Assembly: GCF_022690685.1 (NCBI RefSeq)
Contig: NZ_JALCYY010000005.1
Location: 62,001 to 126,000 of the forward strand
Source: Anaeromyxobacter terrae
Lineage (GTDB): Bacteria; Myxococcota; Myxococcia; Myxococcales; Anaeromyxobacteraceae
Length of the DNA: 64,000 bases
Reading direction: 5' to 3'
In this document: positions 16,313 through 24,827 of the stretch, one piece after another
Layout: every line of letters starts with the position of its first letter
Numbering within the stretch: the first letter of the stretch is position 1
Translations under genes and position numbers: made by a program
The notes under the pieces: generated by a model
Seen by the model: the letters and a program-made list of their open reading frames with translations, nothing else
What the model was told of the DNA's origin: nothing
Database searches by the model: none

Positions 16313-16703
16313 ACTCTTATTGAGTACTTCGTAGAAGGGCCCTCAGCGTCATTGGCGGGCGTGAGCTTCGCCGGAGGACGGCGCGGGCCGCCTCCAGGCC
16401 GTCCTTCGGTCGCCGGCCGGGCGGCGGACCTGGGCGGCGTCACGACGCGACGGCGGTCACGCAGACAGGAGGGCGCCTCTCAGGCCGCGGCACGATGGAT
16501 TTCGGGTGAATCCGGCCGCGAATCGGAACGACCCGCCCCGTTCCCGCGGTACTCGATCCGGCCCAAGAGATTAATGCTTTGGCCTGCCCCCGCCCTCCTG
16601 CCTGACACTCGGCACGGGAAACTCAAGACTGAGCGTGCCGCCGTTGCCCGTTCGCCCCGAAGCCAGGCGGCGCGATACGCGAAAGCGGCCGGAAGAGGCG
16701 GGC
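16313..16703. other. Intergenic, no gene seen
   Basis: About 390 bases between attR and the SRPBCC-DUF998 gene. Open frames here are short or Arg-rich antisense types without a start site or family resemblance. GC returns to the chromosomal level. Confidence 0.5.
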
Positions 16704-18059
16704 ATGCGTCTGACGACCATTGCGGCGACGGCCGAGGAGCGGCGTCGCGCACTCCCTGGCGACGACGTCCTGAGCGAAGCGACCCGGACGTGGACGCACG
16801 CGGTGACGATCGATGCGCCGCCGCTCGCGGTCTGGCCGTGGATCGCGCAGATGGGCGCCGGGCGCGCCGGTTGGTACAGCTGGGACGCGCTCGACAACGA
16901 CGGCCAACCCAGCGCCGGCGAGCTCGTACCCGGGTGGCAGCGCATCAGCGTGGGCGACGTGCTGCCTGCCGCGCCGGGCGTCACTGACGCGTTCGTCGTG
17001 CAGCGGCTGGAGGAAGGGCGCGACCTCGTTCTCGTCGTGCCGAACGATGGGGCAGGAGTCCGCGTCACCTGGGAGTTCCTCCTCGATCCCCTGTCCGGCG
17101 ACCGGAGCCGTCTCGTCGTTCGCGCGCGCGTCGGCCCGGCCACGTGGAGCAGTGCGCGGAACGAGGTCAGGCGTCCTATCGACCTTGTCTACTGGCTCCT
17201 CGCGAGGATGCCGCACCGGCTGATGCTCGCCGTGGCGGGCGCCAGGCACCGCGTGATGCAGGCGCGCCAGCTGCGTGGGATCCGGCGGAGGGTGGAGCGC
17301 CACTGCACGGGACGACCCGTCGACGGGATCACGCAAGAGCGCGCTCCGACGCGAACGACGACGCGCAAGCTCTTGCTCGGCTGCGGCATCGCTTCTTCGG
17401 TGCTCTATCTCCTCATGAACGTCATTACGCCGATGCGTTATGCCGGCTACAGCGCCTTCTCGCAGACCATCAGCGAGCTCTCGGCCATCGACGCCCCGAG
17501 CAGACCGCTATGGATGTCGCTCGGCGCCGTATACGTCGCCCTCCTGATCGCCTTCGGCGCCGGCGTCTGGCTTTCCGCCAACGGGAAGCGCCCCCTGCGC
17601 GTCGTCGGAACCCTGCTCATGGGGCTCGGCGTCACCGGGTATATCTGGCCGTTGCTGCCCGGCGGTGCGTCCATGCACCGGCGCGAGGTCCTGGCCGCGG
17701 GCGGCGCCACGCTGACCGATACGTTGCATCTGATCTCGGGCGGTGTGGGTACGGTCTTCTGCCTGCTGATCATCGGGTTCGGCGCGGCGGCATTCGGCAG
17801 GTGGTTCCGCATCTACTCGATCGCGACGATCATCGTGCTCCTGGGCTTCGGCTTCTGGACCGGCGTGGAGGCCCCCATGGTGTCGGCGAACGAGCCCACG
17901 CCGTGGCTGGGCGTGATCGAGCGGATCATGTTCGCGAGTTTTGTGCTCTGGTTCGCGGTGCTGGCGATCGTGCTCCTGCGCGCAGTACGGCCCGAGAAGC
18001 ACCGCGGTGCGCCGACCGCGCGCTCGCTCACCCGCAGCGTGCATGACACAGCGCCGTGA
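16704..18059 (+). CDS. SRPBCC-domain / DUF998 membrane fusion protein
   Basis: A 451-residue protein. ATG 16704 is chosen because GGAAGAGG precedes it; an upstream ATG adds an Arg-rich stretch. Residues 1-190 look like an SRPBCC (START-like) ligand-binding domain, with TIDAPPLAVWPWIAQMGAGR and a beta-strand series. Residues about 220-440 contain six hydrophobic segments with FSQTISELSAIDAPSRPLW, the signature of DUF998 integral membrane proteins. The two families usually occur separately. Role unknown; a lipid or small hydrophobic ligand handled at the membrane is a guess. Confidence 0.75.
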   Translation: MRLTTIAATAEERRRALPGDDVLSEATRTWTHAVTIDAPPLAVWPWIAQMGAGRAGWYSWDALDNDGQPSAGELVPGWQRISVGDVLPAAPGVTDAFVVQRLEEGRDLVLVVPNDGAGVRVTWEFLLDPLSGDRSRLVVRARVGPATWSSARNEVRRPIDLVYWLLARMPHRLMLAVAGARHRVMQARQLRGIRRRVERHCTGRPVDGITQERAPTRTTTRKLLLGCGIASSVLYLLMNVITPMRYAGYSAFSQTISELSAIDAPSRPLWMSLGAVYVALLIAFGAGVWLSANGKRPLRVVGTLLMGLGVTGYIWPLLPGGASMHRREVLAAGGATLTDTLHLISGGVGTVFCLLIIGFGAAAFGRWFRIYSIATIIVLLGFGFWTGVEAPMVSANEPTPWLGVIERIMFASFVLWFAVLAIVLLRAVRPEKHRGAPTARSLTRSVHDTAP

Positions 18060-18520
18060 GGCGCTGGAAGGCGCCGGCAGCCGGTGGGAGCGGCACAGCG
18101 GCAAGTTGATCATCGCGCCCCCGCAACTTCCAGACCTGCGCGTTCCGCGTCTGGCCGGGTGCCGGTCCGCGCGCCGTGACTCATCCGCAGAGATGTCGAG
18201 CTGGGCGCGCCCGTCGCCTCCCTCGAGCTCGAGGTGAGCCGCGGCGGTGACGCATCCGCGCGCAGGCGCTCCCGCCAGCGCGACGATCGCCGAGTCGTCG
18301 CGTCGCACGTGTCGTCGAAGAGCCGCGCCTGTGGGAGGAGCCCGTGCATCGCCGGTCACCCGCCGACGCTACACGTTTCGAGCCGATCCAGCGCCGCCGC
18401 GTTCATCTGCGTGGCGCCGGGAATGGTTGGTCGCACTCGGCGTTCCCGGCTAGCAGCAGAAAGTCGCGACGAGCCAGAGAAGAGACGCGACGTCCAACCC
18501 ACATCTCGAGGAGTAAGCGC
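18060..18520. other. Intergenic, no gene seen
   Basis: About 460 bases. Both strands have short frames only; none shows a start site, a signal peptide or a family motif. Confidence 0.45.
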
Positions 18521-18793
18521 GTGACCAAGCTCATGAGTGCGACGGCCCTTCTGACGATGTTCTCCCTCGGATCCCCGGCCCTTGCCCAGGACGCGGCCAA
18601 GACGGAGGCCCCGGCGGCCGCGCCCGCTCCTGCGACCCCGGAGCCCAGTGCCGACGCCGCAGCGGACGCCAAGCCTGCGGAGGCAGCCCCCGCGGCCTCG
18701 CCTGCGAAGGCGGCGAAGCCGGCGAAGGCGACGAAGCCGGCCGCGAAGAAGGCCGCGGCCAAGCCGGCCGAGGCGGCTCCGGGGGTGAAGTAG
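18521..18793 (+). CDS. Secreted Ala/Pro/Lys-rich low-complexity protein
   Basis: A 90-residue protein from GTG 18521 with GAGGAG well placed before it. A signal peptide (MTKLMSATALLTMFSLGSPALA) is followed by a tail made almost only of Ala, Pro, Lys, Glu and Thr, with repeated AKPAKA-type units. The composition recalls histone H1-like or envelope-spanning linker tails. It is likely periplasmic; no function is recognised. A strong terminator follows at 18853. Confidence 0.65.
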   Translation: MTKLMSATALLTMFSLGSPALAQDAAKTEAPAAAPAPATPEPSADAAADAKPAEAAPAASPAKAAKPAKATKPAAKKAAAKPAEAAPGVK

Positions 18794-18852
18794 TCGCGAG
18801 CACACCTCGCGCCGCGCGCGTACGCGGTGCTGCCGCCTTCAGGACCGTCTCG

Positions 18853-18887
18853 GGGCCCCGGTGACGCAGGTCGCCGGGGCCCTTCTG
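18853..18887 (+). terminator. Rho-independent-type terminator
   Basis: Perfect 9-bp stem GGGCCCCGG / CCGGGGCCC (18853-18861 and 18874-18882) with a 12-base loop, followed by TTCTG. It ends the Ala-rich protein transcript. Confidence 0.6.
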
Positions 18888-19137
18888 ATCCGTTTCCGGC
18901 GGACGACGACCAGTTACTCGAGGCGCGCGCTGCGGCAAGACGCGCCTCATCACGAGACGCCCGGCGCGCAGCGCGTTTCCGGGGGTGCGCCCGGCGGCGG
19001 TGGCGTATCCTCGCACGTAGTGTGAACGCGCGGGCCGCGCCCAAGGGCCGCGCCCGTTCACGGCGGGGGGACACGGCATGAACGGGATGAGGGTCGCTCG
19101 CGCTCTCCGCGCTCGCTTGCACCGGCCAGAATTCAGG

Positions 19138-19800
19138 ATGAGCCGCGCCCGGTCACTGTCGATCCTGCTCGCGCTCGTGCTCGGCTGCGCGGAGCCCCCT
19201 CGCAGCGAGGCGACGGTCCCGGCCGTGTGCGCTCCGCAGGCGAGCCTGAGCTGCGTCGACCACCACCTCTACGACGTCGATTCCTGCGGGAACGTGGATG
19301 CCGCGCCGGCGTCGACGTGCATCTGCCCCTGCGCTCAAGGCGGGACCGGGTGCCCGCGATGGACCGAGCCGGCACTCCTCACGCCCTGGGCGTCGTGCAA
19401 CGTCGCCACGTCGTGCCTGCACGTGGAGGACGTGCACTGCGGCGAGCTCTCCGGCGAGTGGGTGCACGGGTATCGTTTCGTGAACGTCTGCGACTTTCCG
19501 ATCCGGTGTTACACGTACCAGCGGACCGACACGACGATGAGGATGCGCGACGGCGGGCTCCTGGAACAGGTCTGGAGGAACTACTCCGGTCCGCCGTGGG
19601 TGCCGGAGCTCGTTCCCGGGCAGCAGGAGTTCGGGCTGCGGTTCAGCTTCGCCACCGAGGAAGCGTGCCGAACGGTGTGGGACGCTCCGACGGTGACGGA
19701 GCTCAGCTACCACGCGTGCGTGCGGGCCGACGATCCGGTCGCGACGTGCCTGCCGGACCTCAGCGATCCCCTCGTCGACCTTTCGCCGGTCTGCCCGTAG
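19138..19800 (+). CDS. Cys-rich predicted lipoprotein
   Basis: A 220-residue protein from ATG 19138, chosen because a signal peptide (MSRARSLSILLALVLGC) begins there and ends in a lipobox; an in-frame ATG at 19078 adds a 20-residue basic extension and has a better upstream G-rich patch. The mature part holds about 17 cysteines, including SCVDHHLYDVDSCGN and CICPC, so several disulphides are expected outside the cytoplasm. The style is that of myxobacterial Cys-rich surface proteins. No family recognised. Confidence 0.65.
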   Translation: MSRARSLSILLALVLGCAEPPRSEATVPAVCAPQASLSCVDHHLYDVDSCGNVDAAPASTCICPCAQGGTGCPRWTEPALLTPWASCNVATSCLHVEDVHCGELSGEWVHGYRFVNVCDFPIRCYTYQRTDTTMRMRDGGLLEQVWRNYSGPPWVPELVPGQQEFGLRFSFATEEACRTVWDAPTVTELSYHACVRADDPVATCLPDLSDPLVDLSPVCP

Positions 19801-19934
19801 GCCCAAACGCGAACGGCGCGGCGACGATGAAGCAGGACGGGAAGGTGACTCTCACGTACTTCGCCGAGGGCGCCGCGAAGCGGTGCGGGTCGGGGCCGGG
19901 GCTCTGAGAGCGTTTCGTCGAGGGAGGTATCAGA

Positions 19935-19946
19935 CCCCCGCAACCA
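19935..19946 (+). repeat. Possible displaced 3' end of tRNA-fMet
   Basis: CCCCCGCAACCA is identical to the last 12 bases of the tRNA at 7782-7793 and, as there, is followed within a few bases by an AGGCCCC-type hairpin and CTTCGTG. It could be the original host tRNA end pushed aside by insertion. Twelve bases alone can match by chance in GC-rich DNA. Confidence 0.35.
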
Positions 19947-19952
19947 CTCGAG

Positions 19953-19990
19953 GCCCCCGATCGCAGACCGCGATCGGGGGCTTCGTGTTT
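19953..19990 (+). terminator. Strong intrinsic terminator
   Basis: Perfect 12-bp stem GCCCCCGATCGC / GCGATCGGGGGC (19953-19964 and 19970-19981), 5-base loop, followed by TTCGTGTTT. It follows the lipoprotein gene by 150 bases and the tRNA-end-like sequence by six. Confidence 0.7.
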
Positions 19991-20279
19991 CGGGCAGCCT
20001 GCGGGAGGTCGAGGCCGCGTCAGGCCCTGCGCCGGGCCAGAGTTCGAAGGCGGCCGCCGAACATGGGCAGCAGGAAGCGCGGCGGCAGCCGCGCGAGGGG
20101 TGAGGGTCGAGCGCGAACAGCCGGCCGCCCTAAAGGGGGCCGGGTCGATGAATTTTGAGCCCCCAGCGACGTAGCGCCAGATTCCAGCTCGGTCACCGGC
20201 TTCAGGACGATGGGCGTGACCACCGCCGCCACTGCCCGTGACCGGCGCGCGACGTGATCTTCGACGCTATAGGCGCGCA
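19991..20279. other. Intergenic, no gene seen
   Basis: A minus-strand frame ending at 20020 has a natural-looking last 25 residues (PRFLLPMFGGRLRTLARRR) but no credible start; it may be a gene relic. Confidence 0.35.
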
Positions 20280-20885
20280 TCACGCGCCCGCGTGCTTCCG
20301 CGCGTCGATCGTCTGGCCCTGCTCCTTGCCCTCGACCGCGGCGACGTACGCCTTGGCGCACGCTGCCGCCGGTATGCCGCCCTTCGGATCCATCTTCAGG
20401 GCGACCAGCGTCTCCGTGATCCACGGCGGCGACACGACGTTCACTCGCAGGCCGCGGGGCAACTCGATGGCGGCTCCGGTCACGAACCCTTCGAGTGCTG
20501 CGTTCACCAGGGAGATGGCGGCGCCGCCCGGCATCGGCTCGTGGGCGAGGACGCCCGAGGTGAGCGTGATGGAGCCCCCATCGCGCAGGTGCTGCGCCGC
20601 GGCCCGGACCAGGTTCACCTGCCCCATGAGCTTGCTCCGCAGGCCGATCTGGAAGTCGCTGTCGGTGAGCTGCAGCAGTGGCTTGAAGGCGGCGCTGCCT
20701 GCGCAGCAGACCACGGCGTCCACGTCCTTCACCGTCTCGAAGAGTCGCGCGAGCGACCCGGCGTCCTCGAGGTCGACCTTCAGCGGCCCGCTCCGCGACA
20801 CGCGAACGACCTCGTGTCTCGCGGTGAGCGCCTCCGCGACCGCCTTGCCGATGGTACCCGTGGCTCCAATCACGATGATCTTCAT
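20280..20885 (-). CDS. Short-chain dehydrogenase with altered active site
   Basis: A 201-residue SDR from ATG 20885, where the Rossmann motif begins at once (MKIIVIGATGTIGKAV, GxxGxxG). VCCAGSAAF corresponds to the NNAG element and LTSGVLAHEP to the catalytic-serine strand. The usual Tyr-x3-Lys is replaced: AISLVNAALEGF has Ile and Asn at those places. Members of this short SDR subgroup are common but uncharacterised. It probably binds a nicotinamide cofactor; classical reductase activity is doubtful. Monocistronic. Confidence 0.8.
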   Translation of the reverse strand: MKIIVIGATGTIGKAVAEALTARHEVVRVSRSGPLKVDLEDAGSLARLFETVKDVDAVVCCAGSAAFKPLLQLTDSDFQIGLRSKLMGQVNLVRAAAQHLRDGGSITLTSGVLAHEPMPGGAAISLVNAALEGFVTGAAIELPRGLRVNVVSPPWITETLVALKMDPKGGIPAAACAKAYVAAVEGKEQGQTIDARKHAGA

Positions 20886-21113
20886 GTCGAATGACCCCCA
20901 GAAGGGCGCCGCGATCGTTCGCGGCTGCCATCTCATGTCCGGGAGCGCGGGTGCTCGCAACCGCCCGCGACGCGCCCGCGGTGCCTGGTTCTTCGGCACG
21001 CCTGTCGCGGACGCGCCCGCGCTGCGCGCGCCCGCGCTCCGGATCGGGCAGACGTGACGGGCCCTTGCACCTTTCGTGCGTGCGCATGAAGCGCGCCGTG
21101 CGATGCTCGCCGC

Positions 21114-21569
21114 ATGGCTCGGTGTACCGTCGGCGCAGTTGCCGCGATCCTGTGCGCGTGCTCCGGGGCACGACTCGCGCGCCCGCTCGCACCCTGCTCT
21201 CCGGTGGTCCGAGGAGACGAAATCCTATGTGGCGGCGATCGCGTCGCAACAGTCACGTGCGAAGGGGGAACGGGCGGCAGGGCATGTCGCGCGCTGGCGG
21301 TCGTCTACGCGAGTGGCCAACGCGTTTACCTCCACAAGGCGCCAGAGTTCGAGGAGTGGCCAAGGCGGCCTCGGCCGGGCAGCAAGTCCGACCACGTCCT
21401 GGGAACCACCCGCTACGCAATCGCTCCAGATGGCCGCGCGATCCGGTTCCTGCACCGCGCGCTTCTGGGCTCGTCGTGGCGCGAATACGACGTGTTCACC
21501 GGAGAGACTCGGGATGCGGTTGCTCCAGACTGGATCCACGCGGACGCGCCTTCGTCGGATTCTCCGTGA
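21114..21569 (+). CDS. Hypothetical secreted protein, possible lipoprotein
   Basis: A 151-residue protein with a short hydrophobic N-terminus MARCTVGAVAAILCACSGA, where C14 or C16 could be a lipobox cysteine. The remainder is a small beta-rich domain with two more cysteines (ILCGG, VTCEGG). It is not recognised. It converges with the thioesterase gene, 15 bases apart. Confidence 0.5.
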   Translation: MARCTVGAVAAILCACSGARLARPLAPCSPVVRGDEILCGGDRVATVTCEGGTGGRACRALAVVYASGQRVYLHKAPEFEEWPRRPRPGSKSDHVLGTTRYAIAPDGRAIRFLHRALLGSSWREYDVFTGETRDAVAPDWIHADAPSSDSP

Positions 21570-21584
21570 GGCTGCGCCTCGACC

Positions 21585-22040
21585 CTAGTCCGCGAGTCCG
21601 GGCCGGCCCTGCACCGTCATCATCGTCGCGAGCATGGTGAGGACGTGCTTCTCCTCCCCGCCCGCGATGGCGAACACGTCGCCGGCGCAGGTGGTCAACG
21701 TTCGCCCGGCCTTGAGCACGCGCCCCCGCGCCACGATGCTCTCGCCGGCCCCGGGCGCCATCAGGTTCACCTTGAACTCGACCGTGAGCACCGCTGCTCC
21801 CGCCGGCATCAGCGTGAGCGCCGCGTACCCGCAGGCGCTGTCCACGACCGTCGTCATCGCGCCAGCGTGGAGGAACCCGTGCTGTTGCGTCAGGTCGGCG
21901 CGGAACGGCAGCCGGATGTCCACCTCGCCGGTCGCCACGCGCTCCAGGGTCGCCCCGAGCGTCGTCATCATCGCTTGGCGCGCGAAGCTGGCTCGGACGC
22001 GAGCTCCGAACTCCGGATCGGCAGGCTTGAAGGTACCCAT
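21585..22040 (-). CDS. PaaI-type hotdog thioesterase
   Basis: A 151-residue single hotdog domain. QHGFLHAGAMTTVVDSACGYAA is the central helix and its lead-in with the HGG/HAG active-site region of the PaaI/YiiD-type acyl-CoA thioesterases; the flanking strands VDIRLPF and LTVEFKVNLM complete the fold. Such enzymes hydrolyse acyl-CoA or phenylacetyl-CoA esters in the cytoplasm. Substrate is not evident from the context. Confidence 0.88.
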   Translation of the reverse strand: MGTFKPADPEFGARVRASFARQAMMTTLGATLERVATGEVDIRLPFRADLTQQHGFLHAGAMTTVVDSACGYAALTLMPAGAAVLTVEFKVNLMAPGAGESIVARGRVLKAGRTLTTCAGDVFAIAGGEEKHVLTMLATMMTVQGRPGLAD

Positions 22041-22208
22041 GGGCTCACACTACCAGCGGCCAGGAGGAGGCGCTTCGGCACGACCGCTTCGCCGGCTCGG
22101 GCCCCGGGCGCGCCGAGGTGGCGGCCGAGGGCTGGCCGTCGAACCTCCGGCCTCGTCGAGTCTTGTCGCGGAGATCGTCCAGCCATACCTCGTGGACGGG
22201 GGTGGCCG

Positions 22209-22583
22209 ATGAAACGCGTTCTGCTGGTCGGCTTCGATCCGGCCGCGGTGGACTTCTCGGATCCGGCGCTGCCGCCGGGCATGACCGCGGAGAAGATCCA
22301 CGCTGGCATCGAGCTCGCGCTCGCCGATATGGCCGGGCGGGGGTGGCAGGCCGAGACCTGCCTCATCAACCCTGACGAGACCGCGGTCCCGACCGTCGAG
22401 CGCCGCCTGGCCGGTGGCCGCTACGACTGCGTCGTGGTCGGTGCGGGCGTCCGCCTGCCGCCGAGCCGGCTCGTGGTGTTCGAGGCGGTGGTCAACGCCA
22501 TCCACCGCGCCGCTCCGCAGACGGTCATCGCCTTCAACACCCGCCCCGAGGACACCGGCGCAGCGGCCGCGCGCTGGCTCTGA
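22209..22583 (+). CDS. Conserved hypothetical alpha/beta protein
   Basis: A 124-residue protein starting MKRVLLVGFDPAAVDFSDP with a flavodoxin-like or Rossmann-like alternation of strands and helices (KRVLLVGFD, YDCVVVGAGVR, TVIAFNTRP). It is not recognised by name. The start ATG has only a weak GGGGG upstream. It stands between the divergent thioesterase and the convergent PPOX-type gene. A small regulatory or response-type domain is possible. Confidence 0.6.
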   Translation: MKRVLLVGFDPAAVDFSDPALPPGMTAEKIHAGIELALADMAGRGWQAETCLINPDETAVPTVERRLAGGRYDCVVVGAGVRLPPSRLVVFEAVVNAIHRAAPQTVIAFNTRPEDTGAAAARWL

Positions 22584-22663
22584 CGGCGCCGGCCGCTCGA
22601 GCAGGGCCACTCCTCCACCGTGAGAGGCGAGGTGGCGGCGCCACCCGGGTGCGCGCCGCCTGG

Positions 22664-23035
22664 CTAGATCGTCTGGGTGGCAGACTCGACCGTGACTGCC
22701 AGCGTCGCGCGCGCCCAGCGGAAGCGCGCCTTCATGACCTCGAAGTCCGGACCGGAGGTCACGAACGACGCCCTGCCCTTCAGGAGGAACCCCGTACCGG
22801 CACCCTGCAGGCCCCGGACCTTCACGCTGCCCGCCGTGACCAGGACGCGATCGTCGAAGGCGACGTTCGCCTCGGTCTTGTTCATGTAGCCGGCGGGGAT
22901 GAGGAGCCGCTCGTCATCGGAGACGATGACGTAGGAGTTCCAGGTGTTCACCATGTGCGGTCCGTCCTTGCCGACCGTCGCGATCGCGACCACACCCTCG
23001 TGCTTCAGCACCTCTCGCAGCGTCTCGGGAATCAT
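22664..23035 (-). CDS. Pyridoxamine-5'-phosphate-oxidase-like FMN-binding protein
   Basis: A 123-residue split-barrel protein from ATG 23035 with AAAGGAAGAG just upstream. IATVGKDGPHMVNTWNSYVI and LLIPAGYMNKTEANV are the FMN-binding strands of PPOX-like flavin proteins. It is the second gene behind an Rrf2 regulator (20-base gap), so its expression is probably controlled by redox, nitrosative or iron-sulphur signals. The exact reaction is unknown. Confidence 0.82.
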   Translation of the reverse strand: MIPETLREVLKHEGVVAIATVGKDGPHMVNTWNSYVIVSDDERLLIPAGYMNKTEANVAFDDRVLVTAGSVKVRGLQGAGTGFLLKGRASFVTSGPDFEVMKARFRWARATLAVTVESATQTI

Positions 23036-23055
23036 CTCTTCCTTTCTCACTTCTC

Positions 23056-23637
23056 TCACTTCTTCGAGTTGAGCTTCACGCCCGGCCCGCGCTTCGCGCT
23101 CCGCGCCCCTGCCGTCCTGCGCTTCCCCGCCGCTCGCTCGCTCCTGCGGAGCTGGAACCAGCTCTCGGCGTCCCGGAGGAACTGCTCCGGGGCCTTCCTC
23201 TCGAACTCGCGGCCCAGGTCGGCCAGGGTCTTCGACGCGAGGAACTGCTGCAGGGCGCGCTCCGCCTCCTGCATGAAGAGGTGGATCCGGCAAATGCCGG
23301 TGACGCTCCACCCCGGCGGCGCCGCGCCGAAGAGCGCGCAATGCCGCCGGATCTCGGCGCACTCGAACAGCGTGCGATCGGGATCGACGGCCGCGAGGAC
23401 GTCGTGGACGGCGATCCGCTCCGGAGGCCGCGCCAGGACGAACCCGCCGCGGACGCCCTCGCTGGCCCGCACGAGGCCCGCCTTCTCGAGCCGCGTGAGG
23501 ATCTTCGCGAGGAACCGCTCAGGCAGCGCCTGGAACGTCGCGAGATCCTTCACGCTGACCGGCTCCGCCCTCGCCGAGAGGACGAGGAGAGAGTGCAGCG
23601 CGTACTCGGCACCTGCTCCGTACAGGGATGACTTCAA
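23056..23637 (-). CDS. Rrf2-family iron-sulphur-type regulator
   Basis: A 193-residue Rrf2 protein. The winged helix runs from YGAGAEYALHSLLVLSA through LPERFLAKILTRLEKAGLV and RGGFVLARPPE. Three cysteines in FECAEIRRHC and GICRIH (CX6C plus a third further on) resemble the [2Fe-2S]/[4Fe-4S] ligands of IscR/NsrR-type proteins. The C-terminal 40 residues are a basic tail unusual for the family. It likely autoregulates the two-gene operon with the PPOX-like gene. Confidence 0.88.
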   Translation of the reverse strand: MKSSLYGAGAEYALHSLLVLSARAEPVSVKDLATFQALPERFLAKILTRLEKAGLVRASEGVRGGFVLARPPERIAVHDVLAAVDPDRTLFECAEIRRHCALFGAAPPGWSVTGICRIHLFMQEAERALQQFLASKTLADLGREFERKAPEQFLRDAESWFQLRRSERAAGKRRTAGARSAKRGPGVKLNSKK

Positions 23638-23881
23638 CTAGCACCTCACCGGTCGCAGATAACGCGAAGCCGAAGTCGCTGTCAATGGACCTGCGTTTCC
23701 GGAGCCGTGATGGCCTCGCCGCTCTGCTAGTACACGCAGCAGCGAGCAACGGGCGCCCCGCCGGGCTCGAGCGGCGGGTGGTAGCTCGGATACAACCATG
23801 GCCCGTGGCGGTGGACGGCAGCGGGGGCACTCCGTTGCACTCCCGCTTCTCGTGCTTATCCCGGGAAGGCCGCACCGTGCG

Positions 23882-24031
23882 TCAGGCTCCGATCGGTAGC
23901 TTCCGCTCCACACCGGGGCGCAGCGCGGCGCTCGCCAGGAACGTGCGCCACCTGAATCGCGTGAGGACGTAATTCCCACCTACCAGCCACGACCACGCGA
24001 AGAGCACTGGCGTCCACGGAGCGGCGCTCAC
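23882..24031 (-). CDS. Possible 49-residue membrane peptide
   Basis: From GTG 24031 the frame reads one hydrophobic segment with FAWSWLVGGNYVLTRFRW, then LASAALRPGVERKLPIGA and a stop at 23882. It follows the four-helix membrane protein by 19 bases on the same strand, so it may be its operon mate or a split-off end. Ribosome binding site is poor (GGA only). Confidence 0.35.
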   Translation of the reverse strand: MSAAPWTPVLFAWSWLVGGNYVLTRFRWRTFLASAALRPGVERKLPIGA

Positions 24032-24050
24032 TCCGGACGGGGCGACGCCG

Positions 24051-24434
24051 TCACCCCGGCAGCTGCCAGCTTGCTGCCCGCGGATCCCTTCGCAGCGCCG
24101 CGGCGGTCCAGAGCGCGCCGGCGAAGTCGATCGCGCCGACCAGGATCACGATCGGCTTCACGAGCCCGGCGAGCACGAACGCGACGAGGAAGACCAGGAC
24201 CGACACACGCGCGTGAACGGTGAGCCGGGCGTATGGCAGGAAGTCCGCGCGCCCGAGCCGGACGTTGTAGTACCCGATGATCGACACGAGCACGCCGACG
24301 ACGCGGATCCAGACCTCGTCGGTCGGCGGCAGGCCGAAGACCGCGAGCACGGGGTTGGGCACCAGGGCGAGAAGGACCCCGAAGACCACGAGGTACCAGC
24401 CGAAGACCACGAGGGAACGCGCGACGGCGGACAT
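24051..24434 (-). CDS. Four-helix membrane protein
   Basis: A 127-residue protein with four predicted membrane helices, starting at ATG 24434 with GGAGG six bases upstream. The loop FGLPPTDEVWIRVVGVLVSIIGYYN is a pattern seen in small conserved hypothetical membrane proteins of proteobacteria. No catalytic residues are evident. Function unknown. Confidence 0.7.
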   Translation of the reverse strand: MSAVARSLVVFGWYLVVFGVLLALVPNPVLAVFGLPPTDEVWIRVVGVLVSIIGYYNVRLGRADFLPYARLTVHARVSVLVFLVAFVLAGLVKPIVILVGAIDFAGALWTAAALRRDPRAASWQLPG

Positions 24435-24827
24435 GATCCTCCCTTGGACGGACAGTTCACGCGTGGGAGCGCGAGTGAGGGAGAGCGGTTCGGCGTCTGA
24501 CCGAGATCAGTCGTCCAAAAGAAGGAGAAGCGTGAAGCGCAGCACCTGCGGGCCCGCCGGTGAATGGTGACGGAAGGCGCACTCACGGAGAGGGGCTGAG
24601 GCGCGGCGTCACGCGCTTCGGCGTGAGGGTGGGCGTCTGCGCGAGCGAGTACACCCCGTTGCCGAGCCTCGCAGTCGTGAGACGCAGAGCCGCATTCGCA
24701 CGGGTCGGCCCAGAACACCTATCGCCTTCGCACGGACCGTGAGCCGAAATGGACGCGCAGCATCGTCTCGGCGCATCGGATCGTCGTTCGCCGAGGCCCA
24801 CCAGCTCGCCACAGAGGGAGGGCGCGA
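24435..24827. other. Intergenic, no gene seen
   Basis: About 390 bases between divergent genes. No frame here has a credible start, and no hairpin or promoter of consensus quality was found. Confidence 0.45.

Noticed and set aside
23628-23972. A plus-strand gene between the Rrf2 and membrane-protein genes
   Set aside because: Arg/Ser-rich composition, no start site and no domain; it is antisense to the start of Rrf2 and to the small membrane peptide.
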